Shown: positions 28,367 to 37,675 of the stretch, in pieces
Numbering within the stretch: the stretch's first letter is position 1
Layout of the letters: each line of letters begins with the position of its first letter
Source: Acidimicrobiales bacterium
GTDB lineage: Bacteria; Actinomycetota; Acidimicrobiia; Acidimicrobiales; DATDAH01
Assembly: GCA_016794585.1 (NCBI GenBank)
Contig: JAEUJM010000047.1
Coordinates: 62,001-126,000 of the forward strand
Direction of reading: 5' to 3'
DNA: 64,000 nt
Program-made: the position numbers and the translations under genes
Notes under the pieces: generated by a model
Database searches by the model: none
Told to the model about the DNA's origin: nothing
The model's input: only the letters and a program-made list of their open reading frames with translations

Positions 28367-29757
28367 GCAACCCCACCGACGACGGCAGCGACATCCTGGC
28401 CGAGCTCCTCGGCCCCCGCCGCGGCCGACCGGCCGAGCCGGCGCCGTCGCAACCCCGACCCCAGGCTCCGCCCCAGCCCGAGGCGCAGGCACGGCAGGGG
28501 ACCCCGTCGCCGCAGGGACCGCAGCCGAGGCGGGCGCCTCGACCAGCGACCCCTGGAACGGACCCTGCGCCGAGCGACCGCTCGTCCGGGAGCGCAGGGA
28601 GCCCCGCGGCCTCGCGTGCGTCGCAGCCGGGTGGCGGCGAGCGCCCGCAGCCCCAGCGGCCGGCAGGAGGCACTGGCCAGGAGCGCATGGTCGTGCACCA
28701 GCCCCGTCGGGGGCGCGGTTGTCTCGTCGTGCTGGCCGTGCTGGTGGTGTTCGCCCTCGGCGCCGCCGGCGTCTCCGTGTGGCTGATGAAGCAGGTCGAT
28801 CCAGGGTCCCCCGGGGTCGAGGTCGCCCTGACCATCCCGGAGGGCACGTCCACCAGCGGGATCGCGCAGCTCCTCGCCGCAGAGGGCGTGGTCACCAACG
28901 CGACCATCTTCGAGTACTACGTGAAGTTCCGCGGTGAGGGCACCATCCAGGCCGGCGACTACGTGCTCACCGAGAACGCCTCGATGGGCTCGACCCTGGC
29001 CGTCCTCGAGGCCGGGCCGCAGGCGCCCCCGTACGACCAGGTGACCATCCCCGAGGGCTACAGCGTGTGGAACGGGGCCGGGCTGCCGGTGCCGGGCAAC
29101 ACGATCGCGGCCCTCGACGAAGCGGTGGACCGCTTCACCACGGAGTCCCTCAGCACCGTGCTGCTTAGCGGCGAGCTGCGCTCGCGCTACCAGCCGGCCG
29201 ACCAGGGCAACCTCGAGGGCCTGCTCTTCCCGGACACCTACCGCATCGAGGAGGAGGACACGGAAGCCGCCATCGTCCAGGCCATGATCAACCGCTTCGA
29301 CCAGGTCGCCCAGGAGGCGGGCTACGACAACGCCGAGGCGGTCACCGGCCTCAGCGCCTACGAGACCATCATCGTGGCCTCGCTCGTCGAACGGGAGGCG
29401 GGCATCGACGAGGACCGTGCCAAGGTGGCGAGGGTCATCTACAACCGCCTCGCCCAGGGGATCCCCCTCGGGATCGACGCCAGCATCGCCTATGCCGTCG
29501 GTGGCGCCACGGACGGCACGCTGACCGCCTCGCAGCTCGACGTCGACTCGCCGTACAACACGCGGGAGAACGCCGGCCTCCCCCCGACGCCGATCGGCCT
29601 GCCCGGGCGGGCCTCGCTCGAGGCCGCCATGAACCCCGCCGGCGGCCCGTGGCTCTACTACGTGCTCGCCGGCCAGGACGGCCACCACTTCTTCACCGAC
29701 AGCTACGACGAGTTCCTGACGGCCAAGGAAGAGTGCCAGGACCTCGGCCTGTGCTGA
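28363..29757 (+). CDS. mltG: endolytic peptidoglycan transglycosylase MltG (YceG family)
   Basis: 464 residues from GTG 28363. A cytosolic Pro/Gln/Arg-rich low-complexity tail (about 1-115) is followed by one membrane helix (about 120-145), a LysM-like domain and the YceG catalytic domain. The likely catalytic Glu is at residue 343 in SLVEREAGIDEDRAKVA. The family ending YYVLAGQDGHHFFTDSYDEF is intact. MltG cleaves nascent glycan strands. The disordered tail is longer than in E. coli. Confidence 0.94.
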   Translation: MSNPTDDGSDILAELLGPRRGRPAEPAPSQPRPQAPPQPEAQARQGTPSPQGPQPRRAPRPATPGTDPAPSDRSSGSAGSPAASRASQPGGGERPQPQRPAGGTGQERMVVHQPRRGRGCLVVLAVLVVFALGAAGVSVWLMKQVDPGSPGVEVALTIPEGTSTSGIAQLLAAEGVVTNATIFEYYVKFRGEGTIQAGDYVLTENASMGSTLAVLEAGPQAPPYDQVTIPEGYSVWNGAGLPVPGNTIAALDEAVDRFTTESLSTVLLSGELRSRYQPADQGNLEGLLFPDTYRIEEEDTEAAIVQAMINRFDQVAQEAGYDNAEAVTGLSAYETIIVASLVEREAGIDEDRAKVARVIYNRLAQGIPLGIDASIAYAVGGATDGTLTASQLDVDSPYNTRENAGLPPTPIGLPGRASLEAAMNPAGGPWLYYVLAGQDGHHFFTDSYDEFLTAKEECQDLGLC

Positions 29758-30593
29758 GCGGCGACACCCGGGTCGCCGCGGTCATCGGCCATCCGGTGCG
29801 TCACTCGCTGTCGCCGGCCATCCACAACGCCGCCTTCGCGGCGCTCGGCCTGGACTGGGCGTACGTGGCCTTCGATGTGGCACCGGGGGCCACCGCCGGC
29901 GCGGTCGAGGCCGTCCGGACCCTCGGCCTCGCCGGCCTGTCGGTGACCATGCCCCACAAGGACGGCGCCGCCCGGGCCGTCGACCGCCTCAGCGCCGACG
30001 CCGAAGCCCTCGGTGCGGTGAACTGCGTGGTGCCCCTGGCGGACGGCGAGCTGCTGGGGGAGAACACCGACGGGGCCGGGTTCCTCGATGCGCTGCGCGC
30101 CGACCAAGGCGTCTCCCCGGACGGCCGGCGTTGTGTCGTCCTCGGCGCGGGGGGCGCGGCGCGCGCCGTCGTGCTCGCCCTCGCCGGCGCCGGCGCTCGA
30201 GAGGTGATGGTGGTCAACCGGACCCCGGAGCGGGCGGCAGAAGCGGTCGCCCTGGCCGGCCCGGTCGGCCGGCTCGGTCCACCCGAGGCCGCGGCCGACG
30301 CCGAGATCGTGGTCAATGCCACCCCGGTCGGCATGGACGGCGCATCCACCCCGCTGCCGGGCGTCCACTTCGGCGGTGGGCAGGTCGTCGTCGACCTGCT
30401 GTACCACCCGCGGGTCACCCCGCTGCTCGCCGGCGCCGAGGCCGACGGAGCCACGGTGGCCAACGGACTGGGCATGCTCGTGCATCAGGCGGCCCACGCG
30501 TTCGTGCACTGGACGGGGCTCGAGGCGCCCGTGGCGGCCATGGCCGCAGGCGCGCGCCGCGGCCTCGAGGAGCGCTCTTCCCGCACACACTGA
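29751..30593 (+). CDS. aroE: shikimate dehydrogenase
   Basis: 280 residues from GTG 29751, overlapping mltG by 7 bases. Shikimate-binding HSLSPAIHN, catalytic Lys in MPHKDGA, Asp in ENTDGAGF, the NADP-binding GAGGAARAV and NRTPER (a phosphate-binding Arg favours NADPH) are present. It reduces 3-dehydroshikimate. Four more shikimate genes lie 4 kb downstream. Confidence 0.96.
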   Translation: MLSGDTRVAAVIGHPVRHSLSPAIHNAAFAALGLDWAYVAFDVAPGATAGAVEAVRTLGLAGLSVTMPHKDGAARAVDRLSADAEALGAVNCVVPLADGELLGENTDGAGFLDALRADQGVSPDGRRCVVLGAGGAARAVVLALAGAGAREVMVVNRTPERAAEAVALAGPVGRLGPPEAAADAEIVVNATPVGMDGASTPLPGVHFGGGQVVVDLLYHPRVTPLLAGAEADGATVANGLGMLVHQAAHAFVHWTGLEAPVAAMAAGARRGLEERSSRTH

Positions 30594-30651
30594 ATTCTCA
30601 GCGACCTCCTGCCGATGGAAGCGGAGTCAATCCGTCGTTGGAGGTTGCTCC

Positions 30652-32082
30652 GTGGCACTACAGGGCACGATCGAGACGTTTGCGTTGCCCGAGGTTCTCC
30701 GCATGCTCGGCTCGGGGGCCAAGACCGGCCGCCTGCGGCTGAGCGGTGACCGGGGATCCGGCAGCGTGTGGATCGACGGCGGCAAGGTCGTCGGCGCCGA
30801 GGCCACGGGCGCCCGTGACGCCGCCGCCGCGGTGGCCGTGCTGTTCGAGCTGCTGCGCTACGGCGAGGGCTCGTTCAGCTTCGAGGCCGACGAGACCACC
30901 ACGCAGCCCGGAAACCCGCAGGACATCGAGGTGCTGCTGGGTGAGGCCGAGCGCCAGCTCGAGGAGTGGCGCGAGATCGAGGCGGTCGTGCCGTCGTTGG
31001 CGGTGGGCCTCGCCCTCGTGCCCGACCTGCCCACGAGCGAGGTGGTCGTGGACCGCGTGCGCTGGAAGGCGATCGTCGCCGTTGCCGAGGGGCGCTCGGT
31101 CGCCGCCGTCGCGGACGCCTTGGAGCTCGACGAGCTCGATGCCTGCCGTCGGGCCAAGGACCTGGTGGAGGCGGGCCTGGTCGAGGTGGTCGAGCTCGAA
31201 GAGGTACTCGCGCCGGAGCCGGCCGTGCCCGAGACGCTGCCGGGGCCGACCCTCGATGACGCGCCGGCCACGGACCCGTGGGCCGAGCCGGTGGCCGTCG
31301 CCGGGCCCGGCCACGACGCCGCTCCGGGCGCAGACCTGCCCTATGCCGCCGACGAGCCCGGGCAGGGGGACCTCTCCGCGGCGGACGCCGCCTACACCGC
31401 GGCGGCCGAGCCCTACGCCACCGAGCCGTACGCCAGCGATCCGTACGCGACCGACCCCTATGCCCCCGCCAACGGGTACGGCGCGCCGTCGAGCGAGTCG
31501 GCGGCGTCGAGCGCCCGCGCCGAGCTCGACGCGATGGCCTCGGGCTTCGGCCTGGCCGACGCCGCCCCCGAGGCCCCTGCCTACGAGTCGCACTACGGAG
31601 AGGACACCGGCTCGGGACTCGCTCAGGGCTTCGGCTCCGACGGAGGAGGCGGGTTCGACCAGGGCTTCGCCTCCGACCCGAGCGAGGACCCGGCCTTCTC
31701 CTTCGCCGCCCCCGACGCTGGCGGCGACTTCGCCGGGTTCGGCTCCTTCGACAGCGCGCCCGCCGAGCCGCTCGACAGCCCGATGCCCATGGGCGGTGCG
31801 GGCGCGGCGCTCTTCGCGGACGACCTTCCCAGCGGGGGCGGCTCCGACGCCCTGTTCAGCCCCGGCACCTCGGGGTTCGAGGCCGACGACACCGGCGACG
31901 CCGCCGAAGTGGCCCGCCAGCTCGCCAACCTGAGCCCGAAGGCGGCCCGAGCGGTCGCGGCCGCGGCCCGGGCCACCACGGTCGAGGAGCGGGAGGCGGC
32001 GCTGGCCGAGGTGACCTCCGAGGGCGACGAGCCCATCAACCGGGGCCTGCTGTTGAAGTTCCTGTCCTCGGTCCAGACCTGA
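30652..32082 (+). CDS. DUF4388 domain protein with long disordered Tyr/Pro/Ala-rich tail
   Basis: 476 residues from GTG 30652, which has an excellent GGAGG seven bases upstream. Residues 1-115 are a DUF4388 (PatA-like) domain (LQGTIETFALPEVLRMLG, KTGRLRL). A winged-helix-like segment follows (about 130-185). Residues 190-410 are low complexity, with a tandem run of PYA(T/S)(E/D) units near 254-271 and Gly/Asp/Phe-rich repeats. A C-terminal helix covers 415-476. DUF4388 proteins are often tied to signalling and to type IV pili or motility. The neighbouring prepilin peptidase fits that, but the function is not known. Confidence 0.8.
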   Translation: MALQGTIETFALPEVLRMLGSGAKTGRLRLSGDRGSGSVWIDGGKVVGAEATGARDAAAAVAVLFELLRYGEGSFSFEADETTTQPGNPQDIEVLLGEAERQLEEWREIEAVVPSLAVGLALVPDLPTSEVVVDRVRWKAIVAVAEGRSVAAVADALELDELDACRRAKDLVEAGLVEVVELEEVLAPEPAVPETLPGPTLDDAPATDPWAEPVAVAGPGHDAAPGADLPYAADEPGQGDLSAADAAYTAAAEPYATEPYASDPYATDPYAPANGYGAPSSESAASSARAELDAMASGFGLADAAPEAPAYESHYGEDTGSGLAQGFGSDGGGGFDQGFASDPSEDPAFSFAAPDAGGDFAGFGSFDSAPAEPLDSPMPMGGAGAALFADDLPSGGGSDALFSPGTSGFEADDTGDAAEVARQLANLSPKAARAVAAAARATTVEEREAALAEVTSEGDEPINRGLLLKFLSSVQT

Positions 32083-32112
32083 GCCCTCCGCGTCGCCGCA
32101 CGCGGTCGCCAC

Positions 32113-32118
32113 TACCGT
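32113..32118 (+). promoter_or_regulatory. -10 box (TACCGT) before the prepilin peptidase gene
   Basis: TACCGT ends 7 bases before GTG 32126 and overlaps the alternative GTG 32117, so the shorter start is more plausible if the transcript is leaderless. Confidence 0.4.
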
Positions 32119-32125
32119 GCCCGAC

Positions 32126-32938
32126 GTGTCGGATGCCCTCGTCGTCGCGCTCTGCGTCGTCGCCGGCCTGCTGGTCGCCCCCTTCCTGACCACGCTGATC
32201 GACGAGGTCCCCCACAAGCGGCCCGTCCGCTGGCCGAGCCTGCGAGAGCACCCACCCGTCCTCTACTGGGTGCGGGCCCCGGCCGCCCCGCCGGCCTCCT
32301 CCGCTCCAGGCGACGTCGTCGACGACGAGGCGGAAGAGGTCGAGGACGAGGTCGAAGGTGCCGGCGGACCGCTGACCCGCGGCGGGGGCATCGCCGTGGA
32401 GCTCCTGACCCCGGTGCTCTTCGCGCTCGCCGGCGTCCGCTTCGGCGTCAGCGCCGTGGTGGTGCCGTTCTGCGTGCTCTTCGCCTCGCTCCTGGTCGTC
32501 TCGGTGATCGACATCGAGCACTACCGCATCCCCGACCGGATCGTGTTCCCGACCCTGGCGCTGTCGCTGCCGCTCATCGTGGTGGTGTCGCTCGGCCTCG
32601 GGCTGCCCGAGACCATCGGCTACGCGCTGGTGGGCGCCGGCACCTACTTCGCCCTGCTCTTCGTCGCCCACCTCGTGTACCCGGCCGGCATGGGCTTCGG
32701 CGACGTGAAGCTCGCCCTCGTCATGGGCCTCTTCCTCGGTTGGCTCGCGCCGGACCCCATCCGGGCGATCACCCTCGTGCTGTTCGGCCTCATGATCGGC
32801 TGCGTCGTCGGGGTCGTCGTGGGCGGCGCTCTCGCCCTCATCCGCCGGAAGAACGCGGCGTTCCCCTTCGGCCCCGCCCTGGCGGCGTCCACGGTGATCG
32901 CCGTGCTGTTCAGCAACCAGATCCTCGGGCTCGACTGA
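32126..32938 (+). CDS. A24-family prepilin peptidase-like membrane protein
   Basis: 270 residues from GTG 32126; GTG 32117 adds 3. The two catalytic aspartates of the A24 family are in VIDIEHYRIPDRI and GMGFGDVKLA. About seven or eight membrane segments are visible. The N-terminal methylase region has no CxxC zinc pairs and is replaced by an acidic linker (about residues 60-85, DDEAEEVEDEVEG). It may be peptidase-only or a prepilin peptidase of a type IV/Tad pilus. No pilin genes are in the window. Confidence 0.82.
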   Translation: MSDALVVALCVVAGLLVAPFLTTLIDEVPHKRPVRWPSLREHPPVLYWVRAPAAPPASSAPGDVVDDEAEEVEDEVEGAGGPLTRGGGIAVELLTPVLFALAGVRFGVSAVVVPFCVLFASLLVVSVIDIEHYRIPDRIVFPTLALSLPLIVVVSLGLGLPETIGYALVGAGTYFALLFVAHLVYPAGMGFGDVKLALVMGLFLGWLAPDPIRAITLVLFGLMIGCVVGVVVGGALALIRRKNAAFPFGPALAASTVIAVLFSNQILGLD

Positions 32939-33040
32939 GTCGCGGCCCGGGCGGACTGGTGGGCAGGCGCTGCGCCTCCCTACCATCGGCGCGACCCCGC
33001 CGGGCCGGCGGGCTGATTCGCCGAGCTCCCGGGGGAACCC

Positions 33041-34360
33041 ATGGCCGACACCGTGCAGGACACCGACGTGATCACCGAGCTGACGTCGTGGCTCGAGGAC
33101 AACTGGGATCCCGACCTCACCGTGGGGGAGTGGTGGGACCGCCTCGGCCTCGCCGGGTGGGCCGCCCCCAACCTGCCGGCCAACGCCTACGGACGTGAGC
33201 TGTCGCGCAACGACACCGTCAAGGTCCAGGAGACCATCGCCTCGTTCGGTGCCCTCGGTGCACCCGGTGGGCTCGGCCTGATGCTGGCGGCGCCCACCAT
33301 CGCCACGCACGGCACCCAGGAGCAGATCGACCTCTACGTGCGGGACATCGTCACCGGCCAGAAGGCCTGGTGCCAGCTCTTCAGCGAGCCCGGGGCGGGC
33401 TCGGACCTCGCCGGCCTCACCACGAAGGCGGTCAAGGACGGCGACGAGTGGACCGTCGAAGGCCAGAAGGTGTGGACCTCCGCCGGCCAGGTGGCCGACC
33501 TCGGCATGCTCATCGCCCGCACCGACGCCAGCGTGCCCAAGCACCAGGGCATCAGCTACTTCGCCATCGACATGCACCAGCCCGGCGTCGAGATCCGCCC
33601 CCTGCGGGAGATGACCGGCCACGCGATGTTCAACGAGGTGTTCCTCAGCGAGGCACGCGTCCACGACGACGCCCTCGTCGGCGGCCTCGGCAAGGGTTGG
33701 GCGGTGGCCAACACCACCCTCATGCACGAGCGGGCCAGCCTCGGCTCGGGCGGGGGGCACGCCGCGACGAGCGTGGCCATCCCCGGCACGGTGATGGGGC
33801 ACCTCTCCCAGCGCGCCGGTGACTTCGTGCGCACCCCGGGCGGCAAGGCAAAGACCGGCCGCCGCCGCGCCGGCAACCCGTTCTCGGCCAGCGCGCAGCT
33901 GCTCATCGACCTCGCCAAGGGCAACGGCAAGAACACCGACCCGCTCGTCCGTCAGGACCTCGTGAAGCTCTACACCCTCGGTGAGCTGGGCCGGTACAAC
34001 GGCCTGCGCCAGAAGGCGCTCCGCTCCCAGGGCAAGGACCTGCCCGGAGTGGGCAACATCGCCAAGCTCTCCATGAGCGAGATGATGCGGGTGTCGCGCG
34101 ACCTCGGCCTGCGCATCGTGGGCCCGGCCGGCACCCTGCACGCCTACGAGGGCCAGGACGGCGACGCCGTGGTCGAGGCCACCGGCAACCCCCTCCTGCC
34201 CGTCGTCACGGGCACCGCGCTGTTCGCCCAGGGCCCCGCGATCTACGGCGGCACCGACCAGATCCAGCGCAACATCATCGGCGAGCGGGTCCTCGGGCTG
34301 CCCAAGGAGCCCAACAACGACAAGACCCTGCCGTTCAGCGAGCTGCCCAAGAACGCCTGA
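33041..34360 (+). CDS. acyl-CoA dehydrogenase family protein
   Basis: 439 residues. FAD-dependent acyl-CoA dehydrogenase fold, with [20 protein letters not shown] and the C-terminal [15 protein letters not shown]. The usual catalytic Glu of the YEGT motif is Gly here (YGGT). A Glu in [10 protein letters not shown] (residue 230) sits where isovaleryl-CoA dehydrogenase and some actinobacterial FadE proteins carry their base. The substrate is unknown. A TACCAT box at 32980 suggests its own promoter with a 50-base leader and GGGGGAA before the ATG. It sits alone between a pilus-type gene and aroC. Confidence 0.9.
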   Translation: MADTVQDTDVITELTSWLEDNWDPDLTVGEWWDRLGLAGWAAPNLPANAYGRELSRNDTVKVQETIASFGALGAPGGLGLMLAAPTIATHGTQEQIDLYVRDIVTGQKAWCQLFSEPGAGSDLAGLTTKAVKDGDEWTVEGQKVWTSAGQVADLGMLIARTDASVPKHQGISYFAIDMHQPGVEIRPLREMTGHAMFNEVFLSEARVHDDALVGGLGKGWAVANTTLMHERASLGSGGGHAATSVAIPGTVMGHLSQRAGDFVRTPGGKAKTGRRRAGNPFSASAQLLIDLAKGNGKNTDPLVRQDLVKLYTLGELGRYNGLRQKALRSQGKDLPGVGNIAKLSMSEMMRVSRDLGLRIVGPAGTLHAYEGQDGDAVVEATGNPLLPVVTGTALFAQGPAIYGGTDQIQRNIIGERVLGLPKEPNNDKTLPFSELPKNA

Positions 34361-34370
34361 CCCGAGGAGT

Positions 34371-34440
34371 TGCGGTGCCGGAGCGGAGCGGAGGCGCGCC
34401 GCGGTCGGGAGTCGGATCCCGGAGGGGTGGCGACGAAGGA
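34371..34440 (+). repeat. dispersed GC-rich element, copy B
   Basis: Intergenic, between the acyl-CoA dehydrogenase stop and the aroC promoter. GGAGCGGAGCG (34380-34390) and CGGATCCCGGAGGGGTG (34413-34429) match copy A at 2746-2808 with nearly the same spacing. No open frame or transposase is associated. Confidence 0.5.
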
Positions 34441-34488
34441 GCCACAAAGCAGGTGGCAACGGACTCGGGGGTCGCGGCCCCCGGTCAG

Positions 34489-34494
34489 TAACCT
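34489..34494 (+). promoter_or_regulatory. -10 box (TAACCT) of the aroC operon
   Basis: TAACCTCACG here is identical to the sequence after ruvB at 10088. It ends 5 bases before GTG 34500 and 8 before ATG 34503, so the aro operon is probably transcribed leaderless. Confidence 0.5.
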
Positions 34495-34502
34495 CACGGG
34501 TG

Positions 34503-35684
34503 ATGTTGCGCTACCTCACCGCCGGCGAATCGCACGGTCAGGCCCTCGTGGTCGTGATCGAGGGCCTGCCTGCCGGCCTGGAGCTCACCGAGGCCGACCT
34601 CCAGGTCGAGCTCGGGCGCCGGCGCCTGGGCTACGGGCGGGGCCCTCGCATGCGCTTCGAGCAGGACGAGCTGAGGCTGCTCGGCGGCATCCGCCACGGG
34701 CGCACCCTGGGGTCCCCGGTGGCCATCGAGATCGGCAACTCCGAGTGGGAGCGCAAGTGGACCGAGGAGATGTCGCCCGCCCCCGGTGAGACGGCCTCGC
34801 CGCTGACCCAGCCCCGCCCCGGCCACGCCGACCTCGCCGGCATGCAGAAGTACGGCTTCGACGACGCCCGCAACGTGCTCGAGCGGGCCTCGGCCCGTGA
34901 GACCGCGGCCCGGGTCGCCGCCGGCGCCATCGCCAAGAAGCTGCTGTCCGAACTGGGCGTGTCGATCCTGTCGCACGTCGTGGCCGTGGGGCCGGTCGAG
35001 TCCAAGTCCACCGTGCGACCCACGCCGGACGACCTCGACCGCATCGACGAGTCGCTGGTGCGCTGCAACGACCCCGACGCCGAAGCCGCGATGATCGACG
35101 AGATCAAGGCCGCGGCGAAAGACGGCGACTCCCTCGGCGGGGTCGTCGAGGTGCTGGCCTACGGCGTGCCCGTCGGCCTCGGCAGCCACGTGCACTGGGA
35201 CCGCAAGCTCGACGCGTTGCTGGCCCAGGCGCTCATGAGCATCCAGGCCGTGAAGGGCGTCGAGATCGGCGAGGGCTTCGAGGTCGCCACGCGGCGCGGC
35301 AGCGCGGCCCACGACCCGATCGGCTGGGACGCCGACGACCACCGCTACGTCCGCGAGTCCGGCCTCGCCGGCGGCGTCGAGGGCGGCATCTCCACCGGCG
35401 AGGTGGTGATGGCACGGGTGGCCATGAAGCCGCTCGCCACCTTGAACCGGCCCGTCCTCAAGACGGTCGACACCGTCACCAAGGAGGAGACGGTGTCGTT
35501 CAAGGAGCGGACCGACGTCACCGCGGTGCCCGCGCTGGGCGTGGTGGCCGAGACCATGATGGCGCTCGTGCTGGCCGACGAGGCCACCCGCAAGTTCGGG
35601 GGCGACTCGGTGGCCGAGCTCGTACGCAACGCCGAGTCCTACCTGGCCCAGCTCGACGGCGGCGCCGGCACACCAGGTGCCTGA
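34503..35684 (+). CDS. aroC: chorismate synthase
   Basis: 393 residues. Last step of the shikimate pathway (EPSP to chorismate), needing reduced FMN. Signatures include [46 protein letters not shown] and a C-terminal REPEAT-like [14 protein letters not shown]. First gene of aroC-aroK-aroB-aroQ. It overlaps aroK by 8 bases. Confidence 0.97.
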   Translation: MLRYLTAGESHGQALVVVIEGLPAGLELTEADLQVELGRRRLGYGRGPRMRFEQDELRLLGGIRHGRTLGSPVAIEIGNSEWERKWTEEMSPAPGETASPLTQPRPGHADLAGMQKYGFDDARNVLERASARETAARVAAGAIAKKLLSELGVSILSHVVAVGPVESKSTVRPTPDDLDRIDESLVRCNDPDAEAAMIDEIKAAAKDGDSLGGVVEVLAYGVPVGLGSHVHWDRKLDALLAQALMSIQAVKGVEIGEGFEVATRRGSAAHDPIGWDADDHRYVRESGLAGGVEGGISTGEVVMARVAMKPLATLNRPVLKTVDTVTKEETVSFKERTDVTAVPALGVVAETMMALVLADEATRKFGGDSVAELVRNAESYLAQLDGGAGTPGA

Positions 35685-36201
35685 GCACGTGGTGCTCGTG
35701 GGCATGATGGGGTCGGGCAAGTCCTCGGTCGGCCGCCGGGTCGCCGAAGCCCTCGACCGGCCGCTGCTCGACACCGACACGCTGGTCGAGGAGCGCACCG
35801 GCCGCTCCGTCCGCCAGCTCTTCGAGGACGGCGGCGAGGCGGGCTTCCGCCGGGCCGAGACGGAGGCCGTCGCCGTCGCCGCCGGATGGCCCGAGCCCGC
35901 CGTGATCGCCGCCGCCGGCGGCGCCGTGCTCGCCCCGGCCAACCGTGAGGCGCTGTCCGAGGCCGGCACCGTGGTGTGGCTGTCGGCCACGGTCGCCACG
36001 CTGCTCGGACGCGTGCGCACCGGAGGCCACCGGCCCCTGCTGGGCGACGACCCCGAGCCGGTGCTGCGCCGGCTCGTGGAGGAGCGCACCCCCGTGTACG
36101 AGGCCATGGCCGACGCCGTCGTCGTCGTGGACGACCTCACCAGCGAGCAGGTGGCCGAGTGCGTGCTCGCCGCTCACCGCACCGCCACCGAGGCCCGATG
36201 A
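35677..36201 (+). CDS. aroK: shikimate kinase
   Basis: 174 residues from GTG 35677. P-loop [16 protein letters not shown], the DTDTLVEE shikimate-binding Asp, the [11 protein letters not shown]rg, AAGGGAVL-like AAAGGAVL, and the lid region around RPLLGDD are present. It phosphorylates shikimate. It overlaps both neighbours, with ATGA into aroB. Confidence 0.96.
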   Translation: MPEHVVLVGMMGSGKSSVGRRVAEALDRPLLDTDTLVEERTGRSVRQLFEDGGEAGFRRAETEAVAVAAGWPEPAVIAAAGGAVLAPANREALSEAGTVVWLSATVATLLGRVRTGGHRPLLGDDPEPVLRRLVEERTPVYEAMADAVVVVDDLTSEQVAECVLAAHRTATEAR

Positions 36202-37229
36202 CCGTGGGCGAGCTGATCACCGTGCCGGTCGACCTCGGCGACGACTCGTACGAGGTCCTCGTGGGCGACGGCGCCCGCCACCGACTCGCCTCGGTGCTGC
36301 CCGCGGGGGCCCAGCGCGCCGCGGTCGTCACCCAGGCGGGCATCGCCGTCCCGGTCGACCCCGGCATCGAGCACCGCGTCTTCACCATCGACGAAGGCGA
36401 GTCCGCCAAGAGCCTCGCCACCATCGAGCACCTGTGCCGCCAGTTCGCCCAGTGGGGGCTCACCCGCCGGGATGTCGTGGTCGCCGTGGGGGGCGGGGTC
36501 GTGACCGATGTCGGAGGCTTCGCCGCCGCGGTCTACCACCGGGGCGTGGCCGTGGTGCACGTGGCCACGACCCTCCTGGGGCAGGTGGACGCCGCCATCG
36601 GGGGCAAGACCGGGGTGAACCTCCCCGAGGGCAAGAACCTGGTCGGCGCGTTCTGGCAGCCCAGTGCGGTGCTGTGCGACACCGAGGTGCTCGAGGCGCT
36701 CCCACCCCGGGAGTACGCCAGCGGCCTCGGCGAGATGGCCAAGTACCACTTCCTCACGGGCGACGACCTCGGCGCCCTGCCCCTCGACGAGCGGGTCGCC
36801 CGCTGCGTCGCCATCAAGGCGGAGATCGTGGCGGCCGACGAGCGCGAGGGCGGGCGCCGGGCGCTGCTCAACTACGGCCACACCCTCGCCCACGCACTGG
36901 AGACGGCCGGCCACTACGACCTGCGCCACGGCGAAGCTGTCGCCCTGGGCCTGATCTTCGCGGCGCGCCTCGCCCAGCGCCTCGAGCGGGTGGACGCCGC
37001 CCGGGTGGATGAGCACGAGGCGGTCGTGGCGGCCTACGGGCTCCCGACTCGTCTCGACCCCGGCCACGACCCCGACGAACTGGTGGAGCTCATGAAGCGG
37101 GACAAGAAGGCCTTCGACGGCCTCACCTTCGCCCTCGACGGCCCTGACGGCGTCGACATCGTCGAGCGGGTCCCACCGGACGTGGTGCGGTCGGTGCTCG
37201 GCACCTGGCTCGGCGAGACGGGCGCCTGA
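36198..37229 (+). CDS. aroB: 3-dehydroquinate synthase
   Basis: 343 residues from ATG 36198. NAD-binding GGGVVTDVGGFAAAVYHRG, TTLLGQVDAAIGGKTGVN and the metal-binding NYGHTLAHALE are conserved. It cyclises DAHP to 3-dehydroquinate. The DAHP synthase gene is not in the window. Confidence 0.97.
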   Translation: MTVGELITVPVDLGDDSYEVLVGDGARHRLASVLPAGAQRAAVVTQAGIAVPVDPGIEHRVFTIDEGESAKSLATIEHLCRQFAQWGLTRRDVVVAVGGGVVTDVGGFAAAVYHRGVAVVHVATTLLGQVDAAIGGKTGVNLPEGKNLVGAFWQPSAVLCDTEVLEALPPREYASGLGEMAKYHFLTGDDLGALPLDERVARCVAIKAEIVAADEREGGRRALLNYGHTLAHALETAGHYDLRHGEAVALGLIFAARLAQRLERVDAARVDEHEAVVAAYGLPTRLDPGHDPDELVELMKRDKKAFDGLTFALDGPDGVDIVERVPPDVVRSVLGTWLGETGA

Positions 37230-37675
37230 TGGCCGTCGTCGTGCTCCTGTCAGGGCCCAACCTCAACCTGCTCGGCGACCGTGAGCCGGAGATCTACGGC
37301 ACCGCCACCCTCGACGACCACGTCGCCGCCGCGCACGCCCGGGCCGCCGAGCACGGTCTCGAGCTCGAGCACGTCCAGAGCAATGCTGAGGGCCCTCTCG
37401 TCGACGCGGTCCACGCGGCCCGGGGCCGCGCCGCGGCGATCATCGTCAACGCCGGCGCGCTGACCCACTACGGCTGGTCGCTCCACGATGCGCTGAGCGC
37501 CTTCGCCGGGCCCGTGGTCGAGCTGCACCTGTCCAACCCCGACCGGCGCGAGCCATGGAGACACACCTCGGTGGTCTCGCCGGTCGCCACCGGCCTGATC
37601 TCGGGCTTCGGCGGCCACGGCTACCGGCTCGCGGTGGACGCCGTGGCCGAGCTGCTGGCAGGGCCCGGTGCCTGA
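37229..37675 (+). CDS. aroQ: 3-dehydroquinate dehydratase, type II
   Basis: 148 residues, dodecameric type II family. GPNLNLLGDREPEIYG carries the catalytic Tyr, and QSNAEGPLVDAVH, NAGALTHYGWSL and the substrate-binding HLSNPDRREPWRHTSV are present. The start codon shares one base with the aroB stop. It overlaps pepP by 8 bases. Confidence 0.96.
   Translation: MAVVVLLSGPNLNLLGDREPEIYGTATLDDHVAAAHARAAEHGLELEHVQSNAEGPLVDAVHAARGRAAAIIVNAGALTHYGWSLHDALSAFAGPVVELHLSNPDRREPWRHTSVVSPVATGLISGFGGHGYRLAVDAVAELLAGPGA

Noticed and set aside
32036..34459. 807-codon minus-strand frame across the prepilin peptidase and acyl-CoA dehydrogenase
   Set aside because: It spans two real genes and an intergenic gap without any motif; typical GC shadow.
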